Shown here: positions 1-6,617 of the stretch, piece by piece
How positions within the stretch are numbered: position 1 is the first letter of the stretch
Layout of the letters: each line of letters begins with the position of its first letter
NCBI GenBank assembly: GCA_943330985.1
Contig: CALQJV010000073.1
Location: forward strand, 1 to 6,617
Length of the DNA: 6,617 bases
DNA from: Chitinophaga pinensis
GTDB taxonomy: Bacteria; Bacteroidota; Bacteroidia; M30B66
Direction of reading: 5' to 3'
Translations under genes and position numbers: made by a program
Notes under the pieces: model-generated
What the model was told of the DNA's origin: nothing
Databases searched by the model: none
The model's input: the letters and a program-made list of their open reading frames with translations, nothing else

Positions 1-1513
1 CTACAACCGATTTAATTTCAGTGGTATGTTTTAATGAAATAACAACCGCTTTTGCTTTTTCAATTGATACATGTTTCAACACAGCACTATTTGTAGCATT
101 TCCATAAAATATGGGAGTGCTTTTTTTATTTCGAGCTGAAAGTACAATCTCAGGATCGGAATCGATACCTACAAAAGGAATATTGGCCATGCGTAATACT
201 TTCGCAACGATACGACCTGATTCATTGTATCCAATTAGCACCACATGATCGCTCAGCTTTAAATCACTTGCAGGCGATTGTTTGATTGAATTCCGAATCA
301 ATCGAGGAAATCGCTTCTTGAGTGTTTCGTTCATCAATAGATTATTTAAAAACGCAGACAAACGATCCGATTTATAAATCAAAGAAGGAGTAACAGCCAT
401 TGTTAAAATTGACACGGCTAAAAATAGCTGGTAGTTTGGTTGAGCAATAACACCAATTTCTTGCCCCGTATTGGCAAGAATAAAAGCGAATTCTCCTACC
501 TGACTAACAAACAAACCTGATAATAAGGCAATGCGGGCATTATGTCCTGTTAAAAAAATTGCAGAGCCGGCAACAACCGTCTTGATAATTAAAACACAGA
601 TGGCTATTGCAATAATAATTGGGGCGTGACTTAAAAAATAATCCATATCTACCAATAAACCAATGGAGATAAAAAAGAAGCTTGTAAACACATCTCTAAA
701 TGGAAGAATAGTTCCGAATGCTTCATGACTATACTCTGATTCAGATATGATTAAACCCGCAAGAAAAGCTCCTAATGAAAGAGACAAACCAAGTTGTGCA
801 GTTAACCAAGCAACCGATAAACAAACCATCAAAACTGTTAACAAAAAGAGTTCATTCGATTTACTCTTCGCAACAGCGAATAATAGCTTTGGCATTATAA
901 ATTTAGATAATAAAATAACTCCAGTTACAGTTAAAATACCCTTGAGTATTACCCATATGAAAATCCAATCAAAACCTGAAGATTTAGAAGAAAGATAAGG
1001 AATAAGTAACATGATGGGAACAACCGCGATATCTTGGAAAATTAGAATCGCCATTGCGCTTCTTCCTTGTGGACTTTGAAGCGTTCCTCTCTCCTGAAAT
1101 ATTTTGAGAACAATTGCAGTTGAACTCAGAGAAAAAAGCAAGCCAATGAAAATCGCTTCCTTCAATTTTACATCAAAGAAATATCCGCAAGAAGCTACAA
1201 TAAACGTTGTGAGAAAAAGCTGTAAAAATCCTCCAATAAAAACTTGCCTTCGAATCCTCATTAAATCTTTAAGAGAAAACTCAATCCCAATGGAAAAGAG
1301 CAATAAGACGACTCCGAATTCAGCAAAAACATCAATATTTGATTCTGCTCTAACTAAATTGAGAATATCAGGACCGGCAAGAATTCCTGTTAAGAGAAAA
1401 CCAAGAATGGTTGGAATTTTAAACGAATTACAAATTAATAAGACTAAAATTGCAAGAACAAAGATGATTCCAACATCAAATAATACGGGTGGTATGGCAT
1501 TCAATAATAACAT
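1..1513 (-). CDS. Kef-type (CPA2) cation:proton antiporter with RCK/TrkA-N domain, 3' end cut by window edge
   Basis: Reading the minus strand from the ATG at 1513 gives 504 open codons that run off the left edge. The first ~385 residues are very hydrophobic and carry CPA2 exchanger signatures: GFLLTGILAGP (residues 38-48), LLLFSIGIEFS (70-80), SSTAIVLK (130-137) and the QD pair Q160-D161 in FQDIAVVP, which in the family lies in the ion-binding core. A basic linker follows (~395-420), then a Rossmann-type RCK/TrkA-N domain from ~422, with an acidic strand end at D451/D453. Family members exchange K+ or Na+ for H+ across the inner membrane, and the RCK domain gates transport by binding nucleotide or glutathione ligands. 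The motif normally GxGxxG reads GYNESG (428-433), so ligand binding may differ. An in-frame TAA lies 12 codons upstream of the ATG. A GTG two codons upstream is an alternative start. The rest of the RCK domain and any RCK_C domain lie outside. Family assignment is firm; the ion and ligand are not known. Confidence 0.93.
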   Translation of the reverse strand, partial: MLLLNAIPPVLFDVGIIFVLAILVLLICNSFKIPTILGFLLTGILAGPDILNLVRAESNIDVFAEFGVVLLLFSIGIEFSLKDLMRIRRQVFIGGFLQLFLTTFIVASCGYFFDVKLKEAIFIGLLFSLSSTAIVLKIFQERGTLQSPQGRSAMAILIFQDIAVVPIMLLIPYLSSKSSGFDWIFIWVILKGILTVTGVILLSKFIMPKLLFAVAKSKSNELFLLTVLMVCLSVAWLTAQLGLSLSLGAFLAGLIISESEYSHEAFGTILPFRDVFTSFFFISIGLLVDMDYFLSHAPIIIAIAICVLIIKTVVAGSAIFLTGHNARIALLSGLFVSQVGEFAFILANTGQEIGVIAQPNYQLFLAVSILTMAVTPSLIYKSDRLSAFLNNLLMNETLKKRFPRLIRNSIKQSPASDLKLSDHVVLIGYNESGRIVAKVLRMANIPFVGIDSDPEIVLSARNKKSTPIFYGNATNSAVLKHVSIEKAKAVVISLKHTTEIKSVV

Positions 1514-1579
1514 AGGCACAATGTTACAAAATTGAACTATGAATGATTAGAAAATTTGGGTATGCACAAGCGATATATA

Positions 1580-1611
1580 ATTGTTAAATAAATCTCATCG
1601 GTTTATCTTTG
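1580..1611 (+). promoter_or_regulatory. Bacteroidota-type promoter for the ridA operon
   Basis: TATCTTTG at 1604-1611 fits the Bacteroidota -7 consensus TAnnTTTG exactly. ATTG at 1580-1583 supplies a -33-like TTG, with a 20-nt spacer between TTG and the -7 box. Transcription would start near 1616-1619 and leave a leader of only about a dozen bases before the ridA ATG at 1631. This is a match by eye to the known consensus for the phylum's primary sigma factor; the transcription start is inferred. Confidence 0.66.
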
Positions 1612-1630
1612 AAATCTTAATACATATTAA

Positions 1631-2023
1631 ATGAAGAAAAAAATCATCCAATCAGACCAAGCCCCTGCTCCAATAGGACCCTATAGCCAAGCTGTCATTG
1701 CTGGCAACATGATGTATGTAAGTGGTCAAATTGCACTTCATCCTGTAACGGGAGAATTAGTTATGAGCAATCTTGAAGCAGAAACCAGGCAAGTGATGGA
1801 AAACATACGAGCCATTTTAGCACAAGCGTCTGTTTCGTTTGATGCAATTGTTAAAAGCAGCATTTTTTTATCCGACATGGCTCATTTTACTCGTGTAAAC
1901 GAAGTCTATTCTGGTTTCTTCACTGGCAATTATCCTGCAAGAGAAACGGTACAAGTTGCAGGTTTACCAAAAAATGTAAATGTTGAGATTTCAGTGATTG
2001 TATTCTTAGGCAACAATTCTTAA
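1631..2023 (+). CDS. ridA: RidA family reactive intermediate/imine deaminase
   Basis: A 130-residue protein, the usual size for RidA (YjgF/YER057c/UK114 family). RidA is a cytosolic homotrimer that hydrolyses reactive enamines and imines such as 2-aminoacrylate, released by PLP enzymes like threonine/serine dehydratase, and so protects other PLP enzymes from damage. Visible hallmarks are the N-terminal APAPIGPYSQA with Tyr18, VSGQI with Ser31, Asn90, Arg104 in YPARETVQV, and Glu119 in NVNVEI. These match the Tyr, Arg and Glu active-site positions of Salmonella RidA, so it should be an active archetypal RidA rather than an Arg-lacking Rid subgroup. The Cys found near the active site in enterobacterial RidA is Thr106 here. 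It is the first gene behind the promoter at 1580-1611 and stops 3 nt before the DUF423 gene. No PLP enzyme gene is nearby, so the physiological source of the imine is not indicated. Confidence 0.96.
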   Translation: MKKKIIQSDQAPAPIGPYSQAVIAGNMMYVSGQIALHPVTGELVMSNLEAETRQVMENIRAILAQASVSFDAIVKSSIFLSDMAHFTRVNEVYSGFFTGNYPARETVQVAGLPKNVNVEISVIVFLGNNS

Positions 2024-2026
2024 TCG

Positions 2027-2431
2027 ATGCAACCCAATAATCTTGTTCTAAAAAATGCCTCGGCATTAGGTGGTACAGCAGTTATTATTTTGGCTTTGGC
2101 AGCTCATAGTTTAAAAAATATTCTGGATGCATCTTCCGTAAATTCAATTTCTACTGCTGCTGAAATTCAACTTTTTCATGCCTTAGCATTATTGGCCCTT
2201 TCGATGATGACATTTCATACTGAAGACTATTTGATTCGAATTTGCCGGTTGATGACATTAGGCGTACTTCTTTTTTCTGGTTCAATTTACATTCTCGCCT
2301 TCAAGTCTATTTTAGGTCTGCCCTGGTTAAAGTACATTGGACCATTTACACCTTTGGGAGGAGTTTGTATGATTGCCTCATGGTTTATAATTTTTAGAAT
2401 GAGTATGCTAAACAAATCCAAATCGAAGTAG
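2027..2431 (+). CDS. DUF423 family small membrane protein (YgdD/YwdK-like)
   Basis: A 134-residue hydrophobic protein with about four predicted transmembrane segments (roughly residues 10-28, 46-63, 70-92 and 103-127) and a short basic C-terminal tail (NKSKSK). DUF423 signatures are present: ALAAHSLK near the end of the first helix (23-30, usually GAFGAHALK), LFHALALL (49-56), LFSGSIYILAF (82-92) and IGPFTPLGGVCMIASW (104-119). Family members are widespread inner-membrane proteins with no established biochemical function. The first helix is a little divergent: the usual Gly/Phe before AH is Leu-Ala here. The start lies 3 nt after the ridA stop and the stop is 1 nt before the next start, so it is almost certainly co-transcribed and perhaps translationally coupled. 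The family call is by motif recognition; the function is unknown. Confidence 0.9.
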   Translation: MQPNNLVLKNASALGGTAVIILALAAHSLKNILDASSVNSISTAAEIQLFHALALLALSMMTFHTEDYLIRICRLMTLGVLLFSGSIYILAFKSILGLPWLKYIGPFTPLGGVCMIASWFIIFRMSMLNKSKSK

Positions 2432-2432
2432 G

Positions 2433-3923
2433 ATGGATTATTATTCAGCATATTTGATTAAGATGAAAGAACTCGCTGAATTAGCAGGTATATCTTCGCT
2501 ATTAAGTTGGGATCAAGAAATATATCTTCCACAGAAAAGCGGAGAGTTTAGAGCGCAGCAATTGGCATTAATAAACGGATTAATTCATGAGAAAGCAACA
2601 GATCCATCTTTAATAAGTGATATAGACAATTCCATTCTTCAAAACGAAGTCAGTGATTTACAAAAGTTAAATCTTAAAGTTAGTAAGAAGGATATTGAAC
2701 GGAAGAATAAATTAAGCCGAAATCATATTGAAGAGTCGACATTATTAATTTCGAAGTCGTTTGAAGCATGGGAATTAGCAAGAAAATGCAATGACTTTGA
2801 CACATTCAAACCCTACTTAAAACAAATCATTGAATTAAAAAGACGGGAAGCGGATTTAATAGGCTTTGAGAATCACCCCTACGATGCATTATTGAATGAG
2901 TTTGAACCTGGCATGAAGGTCGAAACTCTCGACAAACTCTTCGGTAAGTTGCGATTAGGCATTCAATCTATTTTGAATAAAATCCCACAAAAGAATATTG
3001 AATCTAGTTTCATGCATAAAAATTACCCTCATTCAATTCAATGGAAAATGGGTCTGGATGTATTAGATAAGATTGGGTTTAATTTTGAGCATGGTCGCCA
3101 AGATATCTCAACCCATCCATTTACCATAACCTTTTCTCCACAAGATGTTCGAATTACAACTCGAATTGATGAGAATAATCTGAGCGAAATGCTTTGGAGT
3201 TGTTTGCATGAAGGAGGGCATGCTCTCTATGAGCAAGGCCTTTCATACAATGAACTCGGAACACCAATTTCAGAAGCGGCGTCGCTTGGAATTCATGAAT
3301 CACAATCTCGATTTTGGGAAAATCACATTGGAAGAGGGAAATCCTTTTGGAGTTTTTATTATCCCCAACTTCAATCATTTTTCCCTGAACAACTTAGTAT
3401 AATTAATGAGCGACAATTTTACTGCGCAATTAATGAAGTAAAACCATCGTTAATTAGAACTTCAGCCGATGAACTCACCTACCACATGCACATCATTATT
3501 CGATATGAAATAGAGAAAGCATTGATTGATGGGAGTCTTCAAGTGGATAATTTGAAACAAAAATGGCAAGAATTATATAGAAACTATTTAGGCATAGAAG
3601 TACCAAACGACAATGTAGGTTTACTTCAAGATGTGCATTGGGCACACGGGAGTTTTGGATACTTTCCAACGTATACTTTAGGAAGTTTATATGCCGCTCA
3701 AATAAATCATGCAATGAAAAAGCAAAAGCCTGAAATGGAATCTAATATTGCACAAGGCGATTTAACGTACATTAAAGAATGGCTTAAAAAATCTGTTTTC
3801 GATAAAGGTAGATTATATACTTCAGAAGAATTGTGCGAGCAAATGACCGGTGAAAAATTGAATGATCGCTATTTTCTAGAGTATGCAATAAATAAATTCA
3901 ACGATATTTACACACAACAATAG
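2433..3923 (+). CDS. M32 family metallocarboxypeptidase (carboxypeptidase Taq type)
   Basis: A 496-residue protein, matching the ~500 residues typical of peptidase family M32. These are cytoplasmic zinc- or cobalt-dependent enzymes that remove C-terminal residues from peptides with broad specificity and usually form homodimers. The metal site is intact: HEGGH at 259-263 gives two His ligands and the general base Glu260, and HESQSR at 288-293 supplies the third ligand Glu289. Other family blocks are HPF (228-230), DVRITTR (238-244), RTSADELTYHMHIIIRYEIE (342-361) and the C-terminal DVHWAHGSFGYFPTYTLG (400-417). No signal peptide is visible, consistent with a cytoplasmic role in peptide turnover. 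The start follows the DUF423 stop by one base, and a G-rich AGTAGG touches the ATG too closely to be a normal ribosome binding site. The lipoprotein gene follows after 9 nt. No sign of truncation. Confidence 0.97.
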   Translation: MDYYSAYLIKMKELAELAGISSLLSWDQEIYLPQKSGEFRAQQLALINGLIHEKATDPSLISDIDNSILQNEVSDLQKLNLKVSKKDIERKNKLSRNHIEESTLLISKSFEAWELARKCNDFDTFKPYLKQIIELKRREADLIGFENHPYDALLNEFEPGMKVETLDKLFGKLRLGIQSILNKIPQKNIESSFMHKNYPHSIQWKMGLDVLDKIGFNFEHGRQDISTHPFTITFSPQDVRITTRIDENNLSEMLWSCLHEGGHALYEQGLSYNELGTPISEAASLGIHESQSRFWENHIGRGKSFWSFYYPQLQSFFPEQLSIINERQFYCAINEVKPSLIRTSADELTYHMHIIIRYEIEKALIDGSLQVDNLKQKWQELYRNYLGIEVPNDNVGLLQDVHWAHGSFGYFPTYTLGSLYAAQINHAMKKQKPEMESNIAQGDLTYIKEWLKKSVFDKGRLYTSEELCEQMTGEKLNDRYFLEYAINKFNDIYTQQ

Positions 3924-3932
3924 CATCTAATT

Positions 3933-4433
3933 ATGAAACCCTCACTAAGCATTTATCTCATCGCACCTACTTTCCTGCTGTTTTCTTGTAAAAACACTGA
4001 GAAATCAACTCAAGTTCCCAAAGCCCCAATGGAGACAAGTCCTCAAGTCGGAAGCCCCTCAAAGACTGCTGTTATAGAAAATAAAGAAGAAGTAAAAAGT
4101 AAGGAATTGACAACAAATCAGAATGAAAATTCTCAAACTGAAAACTACAGCTTAGTTGTTTCTTTTTACAGTATTGGATCTGGAATAGATGGTCCCGTTG
4201 CCCTGGAATTTGACTACTTAGTAAAAGATTTCCAAGAGCAATTTGGGGATGATTTCTCTGCCGAACGCGTTAGTTGGGGAAGAGAAGGTGAGATTGATTA
4301 TTGCATTCAATTGGGTAAACTAAAAACTACCTTAAGAGATTCATTTAAAAGCAGAGCTGAAATCATTTTGAAAAAGACCGAACGCGTTCACAGCAAAGAA
4401 AACGCGCCATGTATACGAAGAAGAAATAAATAA
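3933..4433 (+). CDS. Small lipoprotein of unknown function with a C-terminal two-cysteine domain
   Basis: A 166-residue protein with a type II signal peptide: Lys2, a hydrophobic stretch at ~5-17 and the lipobox LFSC with Cys19 as the lipidated residue. Residues after the Cys (KNTEKS) are not the acidic run associated with surface export in some Bacteroidota, so a periplasm-facing lipoprotein is the simpler guess. Residues ~20-70 are a low-complexity linker rich in Ser, Thr, Pro, Glu, Lys, Asn and Gln. From ~71 to the end there is a compact alpha/beta-looking domain beginning NYSLVVSFYSIGSGID, with SWGREGEIDYC (114-124) and a basic tail. It holds two cysteines, Cys124 and Cys160, which could form a disulfide outside the cytoplasm. 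I do not recognise a named family and assign no function. It is the last gene of the ridA-DUF423-M32 set, 9 nt after the peptidase stop. Confidence 0.85.
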   Translation: MKPSLSIYLIAPTFLLFSCKNTEKSTQVPKAPMETSPQVGSPSKTAVIENKEEVKSKELTTNQNENSQTENYSLVVSFYSIGSGIDGPVALEFDYLVKDFQEQFGDDFSAERVSWGREGEIDYCIQLGKLKTTLRDSFKSRAEIILKKTERVHSKENAPCIRRRNK

Positions 4434-4475
4434 CAATTCTTACCGATTTAAAAGAGTATAAGCCGAATTTTATTT

Positions 4476-4483
4476 TATTTTTG
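4476..4483 (+). promoter_or_regulatory. Possible -7 promoter element for pckA
   Basis: TATTTTTG fits the Bacteroidota TAnnTTTG -7 consensus and lies 34 bases before the pckA ATG, in an 84-bp intergenic region. It would give an AT-rich leader of roughly 28-30 nt. No recognisable TTG-type -33 element sits at the expected distance, and the tract is T-rich, so a chance match is possible. No terminator-like hairpin separates it from the lipoprotein gene, so read-through from upstream is also possible. Confidence 0.48.
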
Positions 4484-4517
4484 CTCTCCCAAATGCAAAT
4501 ATTCAAAATATAATTCT

Positions 4518-6131
4518 ATGCAAGAAACAGGCATTAAGAACCCCAATGCATCATTAGATAACATTGGACTTGGTCAAGTATCTTTAGCCCATTGGAATCT
4601 CAGTCCTGCAGAACTGATTGAAGAAACATTAATTTCTGGCGATGGTACATTAACAGATACAGGTGCTTTGGCTATCGATACAGGAGAATTTACAGGTAGA
4701 TCACCGAAAGACAAATACGTTGTATTCGATGAAAAAACCAAAGATTCTGTTTGGTGGGGTGATGTAAATAATCGTTTTGAATCGGATGCATTCGACCGCT
4801 TATACAATCGTGTTTGCGCATATTTCAATAATGCAGAAGTTTATGTTCGAGACAGTTACGCTTGTGCCGACCCCGAATTTCAGTTAAATATTCGAGTTGT
4901 AACTGAATTGCCTTGGTCAAATTTATTTGCTAATAATTTGTTTCTTCGTCCTAATGCAGATGCCATTCAATCTTTTATTCCTGATTGGCACATTATAAAT
5001 GCGCCCGGATTTAAAGCAGATCCAAGTATTGATGGTACACGTCAGCACAACTTCAGCATTATTAATTTCAGCAAGAAAATCATCTTAATTGGAGGTTCTG
5101 GCTATACAGGCGAAATAAAAAAAGGAATTTTCTCGGTTTTGAATTACATCCTTCCTCATGAAAAGAATGTGCTTTCGATGCATTGTTCTGCCAATGTTGG
5201 AAAGGATGGAGATACTGCTGTATTTTTCGGATTAAGTGGAACAGGAAAAACCACCCTTTCTGCTGATCCGGAGCGCCGTCTTATTGGTGATGACGAACAC
5301 GGTTGGTCTGAAAATTCAGTGTTTAACTTTGAAGGAGGATGTTATGCGAAGTGCATCGATTTATCAGCTGAAAAGGAACCGCAAATTTTCAATGCCATTC
5401 GCTTTGGTGCATTACTTGAAAACACCAACTATTATGAAGGTACGCGAAATGTCGATTATAGTAACATCGACAAAACAGAAAACACCCGCGTTGCTTATCC
5501 AATTGAACTGATTGATAATATTATGCAGCCATCAATTGGAGATATTCCAAAAAATATTTTCTTTTTAACAGCCGATGCATTTGGTGTCTTACCACCAATT
5601 TCCAAATTAAGTCCTGCACAAGCTATGTATCATTTCATTTCTGGATACACTGCAAAAGTTGCTGGCACTGAGGTGGGAATCACTGAACCTCAAGTTACTT
5701 TTTCAGCTTGTTTCGGAAAGGCATTCCTTCCCCTCCACCCTACTCGTTACGCAGAGCTTCTTGGCAAGAAATTGAAGGATAGCAATGTAAATGTTTGGCT
5801 TATTAACACAGGATGGTGCGGTGGTCCTTATGGGATTGGCTCTCGTATTAAATTGAAATATACACGAGCAATGATTTCGGCAGCATTACGTGGAGAACTT
5901 GATCAGGTAGAATATATCGAAACTCCTTATTTTAAATTAAGAACACCTGTATCGTGTCCTGAAGTTCCTACTGAACTTTTATTTCCAAGAAACGCCTGGG
6001 ATAATAAAGAACTATTTGACCAAAAGGCAGTTGAACTCGCTGAAAAATTCGTAAAGAATTTCTCGCAATATGCTGATTATGCCAGCAGCGAAATTTTGGC
6101 AGCTGCTCCTAAAATAGCAACGGCCGTATAA
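4518..6131 (+). CDS. pckA: Phosphoenolpyruvate carboxykinase (ATP)
   Basis: A complete 537-residue ATP-dependent PEP carboxykinase (EC 4.1.1.49), about the usual family length. It interconverts oxaloacetate + ATP and PEP + CO2 + ADP in the cytosol, serving gluconeogenesis or, in fermentative relatives, CO2 fixation from PEP. All hallmark sites are present: Arg61 in TGRSPKDK for oxaloacetate binding; Tyr196 and Lys202 in GYTGEIKKG; metal-binding Lys202 and His222 (MHCSANVG); the P-loop GLSGTGKTTLS at 238-248 with Lys244 and Thr245; the kinase-2 motif IGDDEHGW with Asp258/Asp259; and Arg324 in NTRVAYP, matching Arg333 of the E. coli enzyme. GSRIKL with Arg443 is also conserved. The P-loop identifies the ATP class rather than the GTP class. 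The chosen ATG lies downstream of an AT-rich leader without a Shine-Dalgarno sequence. The gene is probably transcribed alone and converges on pyrG with an 11-bp gap. Confidence 0.98.
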   Translation: MQETGIKNPNASLDNIGLGQVSLAHWNLSPAELIEETLISGDGTLTDTGALAIDTGEFTGRSPKDKYVVFDEKTKDSVWWGDVNNRFESDAFDRLYNRVCAYFNNAEVYVRDSYACADPEFQLNIRVVTELPWSNLFANNLFLRPNADAIQSFIPDWHIINAPGFKADPSIDGTRQHNFSIINFSKKIILIGGSGYTGEIKKGIFSVLNYILPHEKNVLSMHCSANVGKDGDTAVFFGLSGTGKTTLSADPERRLIGDDEHGWSENSVFNFEGGCYAKCIDLSAEKEPQIFNAIRFGALLENTNYYEGTRNVDYSNIDKTENTRVAYPIELIDNIMQPSIGDIPKNIFFLTADAFGVLPPISKLSPAQAMYHFISGYTAKVAGTEVGITEPQVTFSACFGKAFLPLHPTRYAELLGKKLKDSNVNVWLINTGWCGGPYGIGSRIKLKYTRAMISAALRGELDQVEYIETPYFKLRTPVSCPEVPTELLFPRNAWDNKELFDQKAVELAEKFVKNFSQYADYASSEILAAAPKIATAV

Positions 6132-6142
6132 AAATTTGACCA

Positions 6143-6617
6143 TTACACTGTTTGCATTTCAACAGACTTAATTGTTTCACCATGCTGAATTGCAGCTTGT
6201 ATAAAACTCACAAATAGTGGATGTGGCTTATCTACGGTACTTTTATATTCGGGATGAAATTGAACTCCGATAAACCAAGGGTGATTTGGAATTTCAACAA
6301 TTTCAACAAGCCCCTTTTCATCATTCACTCCCGATAAATTCATTCCTGATTGCTCGAATATTTCTCTGAAATTATTGTTGAATTCGTAGCGATGACGATG
6401 ACGCTCAGAAATGGTTTTCTGCCCATAAATTGAATGCGCTTTCGAACCCTCTTTTAATTGACATTCGTAAGCTCCCAAACGCATAGTACCTCCGCGATTG
6501 GTCACTTTTTTCTGACCATCTTGAAGATGAATAACAGGATTGGTTGTCTTAGGTGACATTTCGGTTGAATGCGCATCCTGTAATCCAATTACATTTCTTG
6601 CAAATTCAATAACAGCA
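6143..6617 (-). CDS. pyrG: CTP synthase, C-terminal glutaminase domain part, 5' end cut by window edge
   Basis: Reading the minus strand from the right edge gives 157 residues plus a stop, in frame from the border (first full codon at 6616-6614). The fragment matches the C-terminal part of CTP synthase, which makes CTP from UTP, ATP and glutamine as the last step of pyrimidine nucleotide synthesis. The start AVIEFARN is the segment just after the nucleophile-elbow Cys of the class I glutamine amidotransferase domain, so the catalytic Cys lies just outside the window. The other two members of the triad are visible in [10 protein letters not shown]: His at 6254-6256 and Glu at 6248-6250. [11 protein letters not shown] and [10 protein letters not shown] are further CTP synthase signatures that separate it from other amidotransferases. 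The tail after the HPE motif is of normal length. The synthetase domain lies outside. Confidence 0.97.
   Translation of the reverse strand, partial: AVIEFARNVIGLQDAHSTEMSPKTTNPVIHLQDGQKKVTNRGGTMRLGAYECQLKEGSKAHSIYGQKTISERHRHRYEFNNNFREIFEQSGMNLSGVNDEKGLVEIVEIPNHPWFIGVQFHPEYKSTVDKPHPLFVSFIQAAIQHGETIKSVEMQTV

Noticed and set aside
1527..1534. CAATTTTG on the minus strand, one mismatch from the TAnnTTTG -7 box, as a promoter for the antiporter gene.
   Set aside because: The first base of the box is wrong, no TTG is found at the -33 spacing, and such near matches are common in AT-rich DNA. The antiporter promoter remains unidentified.
1104..1535. A 143-codon plus-strand open frame lying antisense to the start of the antiporter gene, and a smaller one at 747-998.
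   Set aside because: Both are fully antisense to a strongly recognisable antiporter frame. Their translations are Lys/Thr/Ser/Asn-rich without domain character, as expected for the shadow of an AT-rich membrane protein gene.
1588..1606. Small inverted repeat ATAAA-N9-TTTAT overlapping the ridA promoter spacer and -7 box, considered as an operator.
   Set aside because: The arms are only five AT bases, easily due to chance in AT-rich intergenic DNA, and no regulator gene is nearby.
3154..3714. Small open frames on both strands inside the M32 peptidase gene (3154-3378 minus, 3208-3402 plus, 3496-3714 minus).
   Set aside because: They overlap the conserved HEGGH and C-terminal motif regions of the peptidase, show no motifs and have no plausible start signals.
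4434..4475. CTTA...TAAG pairing after the lipoprotein gene, considered as a terminator before pckA.
   Set aside because: The stem is four weak base pairs with a long loop and is not directly followed by a T tract; it would not form a stable hairpin.
4574..5511. Small open frames inside pckA (4574-4828 minus, 5236-5511 plus).
   Set aside because: They overlap conserved, intact PEP carboxykinase sequence in other frames and show no protein features.
1..6617. A possible undescribed defence, mobile or biosynthetic system in the window.
   Set aside because: All but the lipoprotein are recognisable housekeeping or widespread families with intact motifs. There are no transposases, integrases, toxin-antitoxin pairs, nucleases, repeats or composition breaks visible by eye.

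Overview
The window looks like an ordinary chromosomal housekeeping stretch of an AT-rich member of the Bacteroidota. Three things point there: two TAnnTTTG-type -7 promoter elements, start codons without a convincing Shine-Dalgarno sequence, and protein sequences typical of that phylum. I cannot place it below phylum level. Almost every base is coding, the longest non-coding stretch is about 117 bp, and I see no RNA gene, CRISPR array, insertion sequence or phage-like gene.

Layout. (1) Positions 1-1513, minus strand: most of a Kef-type (CPA2) monovalent cation:proton antiporter with a C-terminal nucleotide-binding (RCK/TrkA-N) domain, cut by the left edge. (2) 1514-1630: a divergent intergenic region with a good Bacteroidota-type promoter reading right. 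(3) 1631-4433, plus strand: a tightly packed four-gene set (gaps of 3, 1 and 9 nt) encoding RidA, a DUF423 membrane protein, an M32 metallocarboxypeptidase and a small lipoprotein of unknown function. (4) 4434-4517: a short intergenic region with a -7-like box. (5) 4518-6131, plus strand: complete ATP-dependent phosphoenolpyruvate carboxykinase (pckA). (6) 6143-6617, minus strand: the C-terminal part of CTP synthase (pyrG), convergent with pckA across an 11-bp gap and cut by the right edge.

Functionally the genes are mostly independent: ion homeostasis (Kef), detoxification of reactive enamine/imine metabolites (RidA), cytoplasmic peptide trimming (M32), gluconeogenesis/anaplerosis (PckA) and pyrimidine nucleotide synthesis (PyrG). 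The only apparent operon is ridA-DUF423-M32-lipoprotein, whose members have no established shared pathway. The points most worth a second look are the altered nucleotide-binding motif of the Kef RCK domain and the uncharacterised two-cysteine domain of the lipoprotein. I found no convincing evidence of a new multi-gene system.
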